From Dryocola sp031988645 (lineage in GTDB: Bacteria > Pseudomonadota > Gammaproteobacteria > Enterobacterales > Enterobacteriaceae): a DNA stretch of 64,000 nt. Shown here one piece after another: positions 28,426 to 37,347 of the stretch (the stretch's first letter is position 1; each line of letters begins with the position of its first letter). The position numbers were made by a program, and so were the translations under genes. The notes under the pieces were generated by a model. The model was not told the origin of the DNA, made no database searches, and saw only the letters and a program-made list of their open reading frames with translations. The stretch lies in assembly GCF_051307045.1 (NCBI RefSeq), contig NZ_CP150452.1:2852001-2916000 (forward strand), given 5' to 3'.

Positions 28426-28445
<20 letters not shown>

Positions 28446-29082
28446 GAAACTTTTTCTCCAGGTAGCGGCTGTAGCGCGACAGCGGATAACACAGCAGGAA
28501 ATAGCCCAACGCCACCAGGCCGAAAACCTTAAACGGCTCGAAGGTGGCGTTGTTTAGCATGGTGCCGGCTTTGGTCAGCTCGACGAAGCCGATAATGGAA
28601 GCCAGCGCGGTGCCTTTAATCACCTGCACTGAAAATCCCACCGTCGGCGCGATGGCGATGCGCAGCGCCTGGGGAGCTATCACCCGCAACAGCGTCTGGC
28701 CGAAACTCAGCCCGAGGCAGCGGCACGCTTCCCACTGCCCTTTCGGCAACGCGCGCAGGCTGCCGTACCAGATATCCAGCAAAAAGGCGCTGGTAAACAG
28801 GGTCAGGGCCAGCGTCGCCGCGGTCCAGGGGCTGACGTCTATGCCGAACAGCGCGATGCCGAAGAAAGCGAGGAAAAGCTGCATCAGCAAAGGCGTGCCC
28901 TGAAACAGCGCCACATAGCCGCTAATCAGGCGCTTCGGCCCTCTCCAGCGGCTGATGCGCAGCAGCAGGAGCGGCAGCGTAACCAGCGTGCCGCAGAAGA
29001 AGGCGATCAGCGACAGCAGCACGGTCCAGCGCGCCGCCAGCAGCAGGTTGCGCACGATATCCCAGTCGGTAAAACTCATCAT
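28426..29082 (-). CDS. Polar amino acid ABC transporter permease (second)
   Basis: A 218-residue HisM/GlnP-type permease with about five membrane segments and the EAA-like loop GQWEACRCLGLSFGQTLLRVIAPQALRIA. The conserved ALFQGTPLLMQLF lies near residue 55. Its start touches the stop of the upstream permease (shared bases at 29082). It pairs with the other permease to form a heterodimeric channel. Confidence 0.91.
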
Positions 29083-29747
29083 CAGGCGTCACTCCCTAAC
29101 CATTTTCGCCCGGCGGCAAGCAGCGCCTGGCGCATCAGCAGCGACAGGGCGAGATACAGCAGCGTGGTCACCAGATAGACCTCAAAGCTCAGGAAGGTGC
29201 GCGACTGGATCAGGTTGGCCATAAACGTCAGCTCCTCATAGGAAACCTGGGAAACCACCGACGAGCCGAGCATCACGATGATGCACTGGCTGACCAGCGC
29301 CGGATAAATACGCTTCAGCGCGGGCGGGAGCACCACGCGCATAAAGGTCTGGCTGCGGGTAAGCCCCAGCACCCGCGCCGCTTCCCACTGCCCTTTTGGC
29401 GTCACCTGGATACCGGCGCGCACAATCTCGGTGCTGTACGCGCCAAGGTTCACCAGCATGGCAAGCAGCGCCGCCTGGCCGGCGGTCATCTTCAGCCCCA
29501 GCCCCGGCAGGCCGAAGACGATAAAGAACAGCTGCACCACGAACGGCGTATTGCGGATAAGCTCAACGTAGCCGCCCCATACCAGGCTCAGCGGACCCGG
29601 CTTGCCGCTGCGGATCGCAGCGCCGGTAACCCCGATAGCGATGCCGCCCACGGTCGCCAGCGCGGTTAAGGTCAGCGTGGTCCACAGCCCGGAGAGCAGC
29701 TGCGGCCAGTATGGCAGCAGCGCGGCAAAATCAAGTTGCGCGATCAT
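29082..29747 (-). CDS. Polar amino acid ABC transporter permease (first)
   Basis: A 221-residue HisQ/GlnP-type permease. It contains GYVELIRNTPFVVQLFFIVFG (residues about 57-77) and the EAA-like loop GQWEAARVLGLTRSQTFMRVVLP. It follows the binding-protein gene after 12 bp and is coupled to the second permease, which fits a single operon. Confidence 0.91.
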   Translation of the reverse strand: MIAQLDFAALLPYWPQLLSGLWTTLTLTALATVGGIAIGVTGAAIRSGKPGPLSLVWGGYVELIRNTPFVVQLFFIVFGLPGLGLKMTAGQAALLAMLVNLGAYSTEIVRAGIQVTPKGQWEAARVLGLTRSQTFMRVVLPPALKRIYPALVSQCIIVMLGSSVVSQVSYEELTFMANLIQSRTFLSFEVYLVTTLLYLALSLLMRQALLAAGRKWLGSDA

Positions 29748-29759
29748 CGTTGTCGCACC

Positions 29760-30545
29760 TCAAAGCGCAATGCTGGCAGGCAGCGGCGCGTGCATCCATT
29801 TCTGCGACATCGTGTTGAGGGAGTTGTCTTTGAGCGCGGCGTCGATAAGCTCGTCCACTTTCGCCTTCAGCGCCGGCTCGCCTTTCTTCAGCCCGATAAA
29901 GCACGGCGAATCCTGCAGCATAAACTTGCTGACCGGCGCTTTTGCCGGATTCTGCCGGGCGATAGCCGCCACCACGAGGTTGCCGGTGGCAAGGTACTGC
30001 ACCTGGCCGGACAGGTAAGCGGAAATAGTGGTGTTGTTGTCTTCGTAGCGTTTGACCTGCGCGTCCTTCGGAGCAAGGTCGCTTAGCACCATATCCTCCA
30101 CCGCGCCGCGCGTTACGCCCACGGATTTGCCGCCCAGGTCTTTAGCATCGCTCAGGGCGCTCTCCTTCGGGCCGAAGACCCCGAGGAAGAACGGAGCGTA
30201 GGCGCGGCTGAAGTCGATTACTTTTTCGCGCTCGGCGTTTTTACCAAGGCTTGAGATAACCAAATCCACCTTATTGGTTTGCAGATACGGCACGCGGTTG
30301 GCGCTGGTCACCGGCACCAGCTCCAGCCTGACCTTCATGCCCCTGGCAAGCAGGGCCGCCATATCGATATCGTAACCCTGGGGCTGCAGGTCGGTACCCA
30401 CCGAGCCAAAGGGCGGAAAATCCTGCGGCACCGCCACGCGCAGCACGCCGCGCTTTTCTATATCCTGCAGCCGATCCGCCATCGCCGCCCCGGCCTGGGC
30501 CAGCAGCACCGTTGCGCCAACTAAAGTGAACAACCATTTTTTCAT
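29760..30545 (-). CDS. Polar amino acid ABC transporter substrate-binding protein
   Basis: About 261 residues with a signal peptide (MKKWLFTLVGATVLL, cleavage after AAMA near residue 23). The family 3 solute-binding domain contains LQDIEKRGVLRVAVPQDFPPFGS, GYDIDMAALLAR, and VDLVISSLGKNAEREKVIDFSRAYAPF over residues 90-116. The start could also be the ATG two codons upstream (30551). It captures an amino acid or related cation or anion in the periplasm for the three downstream genes. The gap to yeiE (30546-30727) holds the presumed operon promoter. Confidence 0.9.
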   Translation of the reverse strand: MKKWLFTLVGATVLLAQAGAAMADRLQDIEKRGVLRVAVPQDFPPFGSVGTDLQPQGYDIDMAALLARGMKVRLELVPVTSANRVPYLQTNKVDLVISSLGKNAEREKVIDFSRAYAPFFLGVFGPKESALSDAKDLGGKSVGVTRGAVEDMVLSDLAPKDAQVKRYEDNNTTISAYLSGQVQYLATGNLVVAAIARQNPAKAPVSKFMLQDSPCFIGLKKGEPALKAKVDELIDAALKDNSLNTMSQKWMHAPLPASIAL

Positions 30546-30727
30546 CGTCATGTGCAGCCTCGTCGCCTGATTGAAACAAAAGATTCTTTAGATTCAAATT
30601 TGCAACTAATGTGCCAACGAGGCGCGCGGAGATATTTTCTTGCCCAGCGGGAAATTGTGCTCTGCCGTGACGCGACGCTGCCTCGCGGCGGCCCCCCAAT
30701 AAGGTGCCGCCGCCATTTTTTAGTGCA

Positions 30728-31594
30728 TCAGGCTTCGCAGTAGCGCAGGAAACGCTGCAGGGCGTTAGAGATATGCTTTTGTCGGTGATGAATGCGGTAC
30801 AGGGTGCGCACCAGGCGCGGCAGCGGCACGGCGACTTCGACCAGCGAGCCGGTTTCCAGCTGCTCTTCGATTACCCTGCGCGAAAGGCAGCTAATCCCAA
30901 GCCCGTGGCGAACGGCGTGCTTTATCGCTTCCGAATTGCCAAGCTCCATGCCCAGATGGAACTGCGGCAGATGGGAGAGCAGAAGATAGTCGACGATTTC
31001 ACGCGTGCCCGAGCCTTTCTCACGCAGGATCCACTGCTGGGCGGCCAGCGACTCCAGGGTGACGGGTTTTGACAGCAGCGGCGCCGAAGGCGCGGCAAAC
31101 ACCACCAGCTCGTCCTCCAGCCACGGCTCGGTTACCAGCTCGGTCATATGGCTCGGGCCTTCGATAAGACCGATATCCACGCGAAAATCCGCCACGGCGT
31201 TAATCACGTCCTGGCTGTTGCCCACGCTCATTTCCAGCGGCAAGGACGGAAAATCACGGCGGTAGCGGGCGATCATCGCCGGCAGAATGTAGTTGCCGAT
31301 GGTGCTGCTGGCGTAAACGCGGATTGCGCCGTTGTCTTCGCGGAACAGCTGTTCTATTTCACCCGCCTGCTCCAGCAGCCCGACCACGCGCGGATAGAGC
31401 AAACGTCCGTGCTCGTTGATGACCAGTCGCTTACCGACGCGATCGAAAAGCTGAACGCCAAGCTGCCCTTCAAGGTCGGCAAGCGCCGCGCTCACCGCCG
31501 ACTGGGAGAGCGCAAGCATCTGCGAGGCCTGGGTGGTGGAGCCGCTTTTTAAGACTTCGGCGAACACTTCAAGCTGCCGTAGGGTGATATGCAT
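30728..31594 (-). CDS. yeiE: LysR-type regulator YeiE
   Basis: A 288-residue LysR-family protein with the N-terminal helix-turn-helix (MHITLRQLEVFAEVLKSGST, TQASQMLALSQSAVSAALAD). The C-terminal effector domain includes YASSTIGNYILPAMIARY and NSEAIKHAVRHGLGISCLSRRV. It matches E. coli YeiE (293 residues), reported to respond to sulfite and to control yeiH and iron-related genes. It is divergent from yeiH as in E. coli. Here it also lies directly upstream of the amino acid importer operon, which it might affect. Confidence 0.94.
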   Translation of the reverse strand: MHITLRQLEVFAEVLKSGSTTQASQMLALSQSAVSAALADLEGQLGVQLFDRVGKRLVINEHGRLLYPRVVGLLEQAGEIEQLFREDNGAIRVYASSTIGNYILPAMIARYRRDFPSLPLEMSVGNSQDVINAVADFRVDIGLIEGPSHMTELVTEPWLEDELVVFAAPSAPLLSKPVTLESLAAQQWILREKGSGTREIVDYLLLSHLPQFHLGMELGNSEAIKHAVRHGLGISCLSRRVIEEQLETGSLVEVAVPLPRLVRTLYRIHHRQKHISNALQRFLRYCEA

Positions 31595-31697
31595 AAAAAC
31601 CTGTCTTATTACTTATTCAGATTGATTATAAATATATAATCAATTTTATTTTTAAACCAGCCGGCCTTAACCTTTGGCCATCACAAAGGAGAAGGTT

Positions 31698-32747
31698 ATG
31701 ACTGAACTTACCGTTCCCGCTCACCGCCACGCCCCGCGGCATCTTCTGCCGGGGCTGGCGCTATCAGGCGCTATTACCGCGCTGGCACTCTGGCTGGGCG
31801 ATATTCCGGCCGTTGCCGGACTCGGCCTGGGCGCGCTGACGCTCGCCATCCTGTGCGGAATGATCGTCGGCAACACCCTGTACCCAAACATTTCACGGCA
31901 GTGCGACGACGGCGTACTGTTCGCCAAACAGCATTTATTAAGGCTGGGGATTATTCTTTATGGCTTCCGCCTGACGTTTTCGCAAATTGCCGACGTGGGC
32001 GCAAGCGGGCTGATTATCGATATGCTGACCTTAACCAGTACCTTTATGCTGGCCTGCGTGCTGGGCCAAAAAATGTTCGGCCTGGATAAACAAACCAGCT
32101 GGCTGATTGGCGCGGGCAGCAGCATCTGCGGCGCGGCGGCTATTCTTGCCACCGAGCCGGTTGTTAAGGCCGAAGCCAGCAAGGTGACCGTCGCCGTGGC
32201 GACCGTGGTTATCTTCGGCACGCTGGCGATCTTCATCTATCCGATGATTTATCCCCTTGTCGCCCACTGGTTCACGCCGGAAGCATTCGGGATTTACGCC
32301 GGTTCAACCATGCATGAGGTCGCGCAGGTTGTGGCCGCCGGCCACGCCATCAGCCCGGAAACGGAAAATGCGGCGGTGATCGCCAAAATGCTGCGCGTGA
32401 TGATGCTGGCGCCGTTCCTGATCTTGCTGGCGGCAAGAATCAAACAGCTTGCTCCGGCGGGCGCGTCACGGACGGGCAAAATCGCCATTCCATGGTTTGC
32501 GGTGCTGTTTATCCTGGTGGCGATAGTTAACTCGTTCCATCTGCTGCCTAACCCGCTGGTCAACGCGCTGGTGACGCTGGATACCTTCCTGCTGGCGATG
32601 GCGATGGCGGCGCTGGGTTTAACCACCCACATCGGCGCGCTGAAAAAAGCCGGCGTGCGTCCTTTACTGATGGCGCTGGTGCTGTTTGTCTGGCTGATTA
32701 TCGGCGGCGGCGCGATTAACCTCGGCGTCCACCATCTGCTGGCATAA
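31698..32747 (+). CDS. yeiH: UPF0324 family membrane protein YeiH (putative sulfate/sulfite exporter)
   Basis: A 349-residue protein with about ten membrane segments and the family stretch TSWLIGAGSSICGAAAILAT followed by GIYAGSTMHEVAQVVAAG. The start is the ATG at 31698, behind the strong RBS AAAGGAGAAGG. The PSE (putative sulfate exporter) family assignment is from sequence. The divergent LysR gene yeiE is the likely activator, its binding region being the AT-rich 31595-31680. Confidence 0.94.
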   Translation: MTELTVPAHRHAPRHLLPGLALSGAITALALWLGDIPAVAGLGLGALTLAILCGMIVGNTLYPNISRQCDDGVLFAKQHLLRLGIILYGFRLTFSQIADVGASGLIIDMLTLTSTFMLACVLGQKMFGLDKQTSWLIGAGSSICGAAAILATEPVVKAEASKVTVAVATVVIFGTLAIFIYPMIYPLVAHWFTPEAFGIYAGSTMHEVAQVVAAGHAISPETENAAVIAKMLRVMMLAPFLILLAARIKQLAPAGASRTGKIAIPWFAVLFILVAIVNSFHLLPNPLVNALVTLDTFLLAMAMAALGLTTHIGALKKAGVRPLLMALVLFVWLIIGGGAINLGVHHLLA

Positions 32748-32824
32748 TCTGGAACGGAAATATTCCTGTTAACCCGCTATCATTGTCGCTTTCCCGGTAG
32801 CGGGTTTTGACAGGAGACGAAAAG

Positions 32825-33682
32825 ATGAAGTTTATTGGAGCGCACGTTAGCGCCTCGGGCGGGCTGGAAAACGCCGCCATTCGCGCCCACGAGCTGCAAG
32901 CCACCGCGTTTGCCCTGTTCACGAAAAACCAGCGTCAATGGCGGGCCGCCCCGCTGACCCAAGAAGTTATCAGCAGTTTCAAACGCGCCTGCGAAAAGTA
33001 TCAATACGCGCCGGGCCAGATCCTGCCCCACGACAGCTATCTGATTAACCTTGGGCACCCGGTCACAGAGGCGCTGGAAAAGTCCCGCGAGGCCTTTATT
33101 GACGAGATGCAGCGCTGCGAACAGCTCGGGCTGACGCTGCTGAACTTCCATCCCGGCAGCCACCTCAAGCAGATCTCAGAAGAAGAGTGCCTGGCGAAGA
33201 TCGCCCAGTCCATTAACGTGGCGCTTGATAAAACCCGGGGCGTAACGGCGGTGATTGAGAACACCGCGGGCCAGGGCAGCAACCTGGGCTTCCGCTTTGA
33301 GCATCTGGCAGCGATTATCGACGGCGTCGAGGACAAATCGCGCGTCGGTGTGTGCATCGATACCTGTCACGCGTTTGCGGCAGGCTATGATTTACGCACC
33401 GAAGAAGAATGCGAAAAAACCTTTAGCGAGTTCGAAAGGATCGTCGGCTTTAAATACCTGCGCGGCATGCACCTTAACGATGCAAAAAGCGCCTTTGCCA
33501 GCCGCGTCGACCGTCATAACAGTCTCGGCGAGGGCAATATCGGCCACGCGCCCTTCAGCTGGATTATGCGCGACGACCGTTTTAACGGCATTCCGCTGAT
33601 TCTGGAAACCACCAATCCGGATATCTGGGCGGAAGAAATCGCCTGGCTGAAAGCCCAGCAGCGTCAGGAAACCGCCGCGTAA
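32825..33682 (+). CDS. nfo: Endonuclease IV
   Basis: A 285-residue AP endonuclease of exactly E. coli length. It starts MKFIGAHVSASGGLENAA at the ATG at 32825 (RBS AGGAGA). The trinuclear zinc motifs are visible: NFHPGSH, VIENTAGQG, GVCIDTCHAFAAGYD, MHLNDAKSAFASRVDRH and LILETTNPD. It cleaves DNA at abasic sites and certain oxidised bases in base-excision repair. In E. coli it is SoxRS-inducible. Confidence 0.98.
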   Translation: MKFIGAHVSASGGLENAAIRAHELQATAFALFTKNQRQWRAAPLTQEVISSFKRACEKYQYAPGQILPHDSYLINLGHPVTEALEKSREAFIDEMQRCEQLGLTLLNFHPGSHLKQISEEECLAKIAQSINVALDKTRGVTAVIENTAGQGSNLGFRFEHLAAIIDGVEDKSRVGVCIDTCHAFAAGYDLRTEEECEKTFSEFERIVGFKYLRGMHLNDAKSAFASRVDRHNSLGEGNIGHAPFSWIMRDDRFNGIPLILETTNPDIWAEEIAWLKAQQRQETAA

Positions 33683-33690
33683 CGCGTTAT

Positions 33691-33717
33691 GGCGGATGGC
33701 GCTTAAGCTTATCCGCC
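33691..33717. repeat. REP-like palindromic repeat, copy 3
   Basis: GGCGGATGGCGCTTAAGCTT followed by ATCCGCC is the cleanest copy of the element. It lies between the convergent nfo and dehydratase-like genes. Confidence 0.75.
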
Positions 33718-33725
33718 TGCGCGCT

Positions 33726-34532
33726 TTAGCTAAGCTTCTCTTCCAGCCAGCCGAAAGACTCGAACCCGGCCTTAGCAATATTTTCCGCCGGCGCGGTCTG
33801 GTACTCCTCGTTGAAGATCTCAAGCGACCAGGGGCCGCGATAGCCTTTATCCAGCAATGCGCGGGCAAAGGCGGGCACCGGCAGATCGCCCGTGCCGGGG
33901 AAACAACGAAAGCGCCTGCTCCACTCCTGCACGTCGAGATCTTTGCGCGGCGCGTCAGCCAGCTGCACAAAAAAGATCTTCTCCAGCGGTATATCTGCAA
34001 GCCGCAGCTCGTCTCCGGTAGACAGCACGTGAAAACTGTCCAGCACCAGCCCTAACGACGGATGATCGACGGCTTTTACGCGATCCCAGGCCTGGGAGTA
34101 ACGTCGAATATGCCTGCCCCAGGCCAGCGCTTCAAAACCGATTCTTATGCCGTGCTGCCGGGCAAGGTCGGCTATTTTCGCCAGATCTTCAGCCTGCCGG
34201 TGACGGTCTGCGCTGGCGCGCTCGTCAACGTTGCTGCACAGCAGCAGCTGTTCGCAGCCCAGCTGCTGCATGGTGGCAAAAGTTCTACGCGCGCGCTCCA
34301 TATTTGCCGCCAAATCTTCCGCAGGCATCCCCTCGAAGTTACGAAACGGCTGGTAGAGCAGGATTTGCAGATCGAGGCTGGCAGCAAGCCGCGCGATATC
34401 GCGGGCGCCGCCTTCCCAGGCCTGCAGATCGGGTTCGAAGATTTCCACGCCACGGAAACCCGCATTGGCTATGGCGCGAAGCTTTTCGGGCAACGTACCG
34501 GCAACGGAAACTGTGGCTATTGAACGCTGCAT
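33726..34532 (-). CDS. TIM-barrel sugar-phosphate isomerase/epimerase-like protein, probable 3-dehydroshikimate dehydratase
   Basis: A 268-residue single-domain TIM-barrel protein starting MQRSIATVSVAGTLPEKLRA (ATG at 34530-34532, RBS AGAGGA). The motifs GFRGVEIFEPDL, LYQPFRNFEGMP, LGCEQLLLCSNV, GFEALAWGRHI, VLDSFHVLS, FFVQLADAP, FRCFPGTGDLPV and GPWSLEIFNEEY agree with the N-terminal domain of QuiC-type dehydratases. Those convert 3-dehydroshikimate to protocatechuate using a divalent metal. The usual C-terminal dioxygenase-like domain is absent. The gene is not in the E. coli nfo-fruA interval. Substrate assignment is by family resemblance only. Confidence 0.75.
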   Translation of the reverse strand: MQRSIATVSVAGTLPEKLRAIANAGFRGVEIFEPDLQAWEGGARDIARLAASLDLQILLYQPFRNFEGMPAEDLAANMERARRTFATMQQLGCEQLLLCSNVDERASADRHRQAEDLAKIADLARQHGIRIGFEALAWGRHIRRYSQAWDRVKAVDHPSLGLVLDSFHVLSTGDELRLADIPLEKIFFVQLADAPRKDLDVQEWSRRFRCFPGTGDLPVPAFARALLDKGYRGPWSLEIFNEEYQTAPAENIAKAGFESFGWLEEKLS

Positions 34533-34643
34533 ATATTCCTCTGAGGCTGACTGACGATAAGCTAAGTTTGAACCATATGGTTCATCAGGCAACCTTCAAA
34601 GGTTAATTCAGGCTGTAAGTGAAGCTTTGCGCAGCTGGAAAGC

Positions 34644-34672
34644 AAAACGCCCCCGGTCTGGCCGGAGGCGTT
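34644..34672 (-). terminator. Terminator of the fruBKA operon
   Basis: AACGCCCCCGG-TCTGG-CCGGAGGCGTT is a stem with one mismatch. On the minus strand it is followed by TTTTGCT, 26 bp after the fruA stop. Confidence 0.8.
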
Positions 34673-34698
34673 GAGGTAAAGCTTAGCGGTCCTGGAGA

Positions 34699-36393
34699 TT
34701 AAGCGGCTTTTGCGGCCAGCTCCCCTTCCGGGCGCTTCAGGAAGGCGTACGACAGACCGGCCAGCAGCGTACCCGCCACAATGGCAATCAGGTAGCCCAG
34801 CACCGGCGTAATGGCGCCAGGAATCAGCAGAACGAACAGGCCGCCGTGCGGCGCCATCAGCTTCGCGCCAACGGCCATGGAGATTGCACCGGTCACCGCG
34901 CCGCCAACGATACAGCAGGGCAGTACGCGCATCGGGTCGCGGGCCGCGAAAGGAATCGCCCCTTCGGTGATAAAGCACAGGCCGAGCACCAGCGCCGCTT
35001 TGCCGCCCTCCTGCTGCGCCTTGTCGAATTTACGACGGGCAACGAGCGTCGCCAGACCCAGCGCCAGCGGTGGAACCATGCCCGCCGCCATAATGGCCGC
35101 CATTGGCGCGTAGGTCTGGGTGCTCAGCAGGCCGACGCCAAAGGCGTACGCCGCTTTGTTCACCGGACCGCCCATGTCGGTGCACATCATGCCGCCGAGG
35201 ATTGCACCCAGCAGAACCGCGTTAGCGGTGCCCATGGTTTGCAGCCAGTGGGTCAGGCCCTCAAGGATTTTCGCAACCGGCGTGCCAATCAGATAGATCA
35301 TCGCCAGGCCGACGATCAGGCTGGAAATCAGCGGAATGATCAGGATTGGCTTCAGGGCTTCCATGCTCGGCGGCAGCTTCAGCTTAGTGCTGATGGCTTT
35401 CGCCACGTAACCCGCAAGGAAGCCGGCGATGATGCCGCCGATAAAGCCGGAACCCGTGCTCACCGCTAACATACCGCCGATCAGGCCCGGCGTCAGGCCC
35501 GGACGGTCGGCGATGGAGAAGGCGATATAGCCCGCCAGCACCGGCACCATCAGCGCAAAGGCTGAGCCGCCGCCGATTTGCATCAGCGCCGCGGCAAGCG
35601 TGCCCGGCACTTTAAAGGCTTCGATACCGAACGCGAAGGAAAGCGCGATACACAGCCCGCCCGCCACCACCATCGGCAGCATATAGGAGACGCCGGTCAG
35701 CAGGTGGCGATAGGCGCCCGCGCTCTCTTTTTTGCCTTCCTTCGCGGCGGCAGCGCTTTGTCCTGTCGCTTCGTAAGGTCTGGCTTCAGCCACGGCTTTA
35801 TCCAGCTCCTGGGCGGTTTTCTTCAGCGCAAGGCCGGTAGAAGTACGGTACATCGGCTTACCGGCAAACTTCGCCAGGTCCACTTCGATGTCCGCCGCAA
35901 CGAGCACCAGGTCCGCTTCAGCCACTTCTTCAGGGGTGATGGCATTGCCTGCGCCGACGGAGCCGCGGGTTTCGACCTTCACCCACCAGCCGCGTTTTTT
36001 CGCTTCGGTTTCAATGGCTTCAGCAGCCATAAAGGTATGCGCCACGCCGGTAGGGCAGGCGGTGACCGCAACGATGCGTTTCGGGCCTTTGGCTACCGCA
36101 ACCGCCGCCGCTTCGGCCACGGGCGCGGTGTAAGGTTTGGCTTTGCCCTTTGCCTCGCTTAAAAACAGCTCCGGATGCAGCACCGCGCGGTCTATATCGC
36201 CGAGAAAGACATTTTTGCCGTTCAGCGCGCTATCCGCAGGAATGGCGTCACCCACCACGATAGCCAGTTCGGCTTCGTTTGGGTTATCGGTAATCGTCAG
36301 ATGCGCTTTTTGCGCCGCGGCGCCCAGCAGGGTTTTCGCGAGGTATGCGCGCGCCTGTCCAAGCGTAGGGTCGATAATCAGCAGCGTTTTCAT
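34699..36393 (-). CDS. fruA: Fructose-specific PTS enzyme IIB'BC, FruA
   Basis: A 564-residue protein (563 in E. coli). Order: a degenerate IIB' domain (residues 1-85), the active IIB domain with the phosphorylated Cys in AVTACPTGVAHTFMAAEAIE (about residue 113), then the IIC membrane domain from about 225 (HLLTGVSYMLPMVVAGGLC) with multiple spans. It imports fructose as fructose 1-phosphate. It is the last gene of fruBKA, 15 bp after fruK. Confidence 0.97.
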   Translation of the reverse strand: MKTLLIIDPTLGQARAYLAKTLLGAAAQKAHLTITDNPNEAELAIVVGDAIPADSALNGKNVFLGDIDRAVLHPELFLSEAKGKAKPYTAPVAEAAAVAVAKGPKRIVAVTACPTGVAHTFMAAEAIETEAKKRGWWVKVETRGSVGAGNAITPEEVAEADLVLVAADIEVDLAKFAGKPMYRTSTGLALKKTAQELDKAVAEARPYEATGQSAAAAKEGKKESAGAYRHLLTGVSYMLPMVVAGGLCIALSFAFGIEAFKVPGTLAAALMQIGGGSAFALMVPVLAGYIAFSIADRPGLTPGLIGGMLAVSTGSGFIGGIIAGFLAGYVAKAISTKLKLPPSMEALKPILIIPLISSLIVGLAMIYLIGTPVAKILEGLTHWLQTMGTANAVLLGAILGGMMCTDMGGPVNKAAYAFGVGLLSTQTYAPMAAIMAAGMVPPLALGLATLVARRKFDKAQQEGGKAALVLGLCFITEGAIPFAARDPMRVLPCCIVGGAVTGAISMAVGAKLMAPHGGLFVLLIPGAITPVLGYLIAIVAGTLLAGLSYAFLKRPEGELAAKAA

Positions 36394-36408
36394 GGTTCCT
36401 CTCCTGAA

Positions 36409-37347
36409 TCAGTTAAACGGTTTCAGGTCAACACGGGCCATCATGGCGGCCAGCTGCGTGCGATCTGTTATTCCAACGTTGCTCTGGCTTACCGCCAGCG
36501 CGGCGACGGCCGTGGCCAGGCGCAGGGTGTGCTCGCTGGACTCACGCATCAGCAGGCCGTAAATCAGGCCGCCGACCATGGAATCCCCGGCGCCGACGGT
36601 GCTGACAACCTCGCAGGCCGGCGGTTTAGCAATCCATTCGCCCGACGCGTTTACCCACAGCGCCCCTTCGGCGCCCAGCGAGATAACCACATGGGCGATG
36701 CCCTGCTCGCGCAGCGCGTGCGCGGCGTCAATCACGTCTTTCATTTCCGGCAGCTTGCGGCCGGCCCAGATTTCCAGCTCGCGGCGGTTAGGCTTCACCA
36801 GCCACGGCGCGGCTTTCAGGCCCGCCACCAGCGCCTCGCGGCTGCTGTCGAAGATAATGCACGGACACTGGCTGCGCAGGCGCGTCATCCAGTCGGTGAA
36901 GGCTTCCGGCGTGACGCCCGCAGGCAGGCTGCCGCTCACACAAACCATGTCGAACTGGCCAAGCCAGCTCAGGGAGTCGGCGACAAAGCGCTCCCAGTCC
37001 GCCGGCGTCACCTCAAAGCCGGAGAAGTTCAGGTCGGTGACCTCGCCGTCCTTTTCGGTCAGCTTGACGTTAATACGGGTGCGGCCCTGGACGACCTGGA
37101 AGCGGTTGGCAATGCCCAGCTCGCTGAACAGCTGCTGAAAGCCGTCCTGGTTGTCCTTGCCGAGGAAACCGCCGACGGTGACGTCGATGCCGAGGTCCTT
37201 AAGCACTTTGGCGACGTTGATGCCCTTACCCGCGGCGTGCAGCCCGGTGGTGCGCACCAGGTTTACTTCGCCGCGTTCAATTTCCGCGGTGTAACCAACA
37301 AGATCGTAAGCCGGGTTAAGGGTGATGGTAGCTACGCGTCTGGTCAT
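36409..37347 (-). CDS. fruK: 1-phosphofructokinase FruK
   Basis: A 312-residue PfkB-family kinase of E. coli length, with the N-terminal ATITLNPAYDLVG, the GKGINVAKVLKDLG substrate-binding motif and the C-terminal VVSTVGAGDSMVGGL signature with the catalytic Asp. It phosphorylates fructose 1-phosphate to fructose 1,6-bisphosphate. Its start overlaps the fruB stop by 4 bp. Confidence 0.97.
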   Translation of the reverse strand: MTRRVATITLNPAYDLVGYTAEIERGEVNLVRTTGLHAAGKGINVAKVLKDLGIDVTVGGFLGKDNQDGFQQLFSELGIANRFQVVQGRTRINVKLTEKDGEVTDLNFSGFEVTPADWERFVADSLSWLGQFDMVCVSGSLPAGVTPEAFTDWMTRLRSQCPCIIFDSSREALVAGLKAAPWLVKPNRRELEIWAGRKLPEMKDVIDAAHALREQGIAHVVISLGAEGALWVNASGEWIAKPPACEVVSTVGAGDSMVGGLIYGLLMRESSEHTLRLATAVAALAVSQSNVGITDRTQLAAMMARVDLKPFN

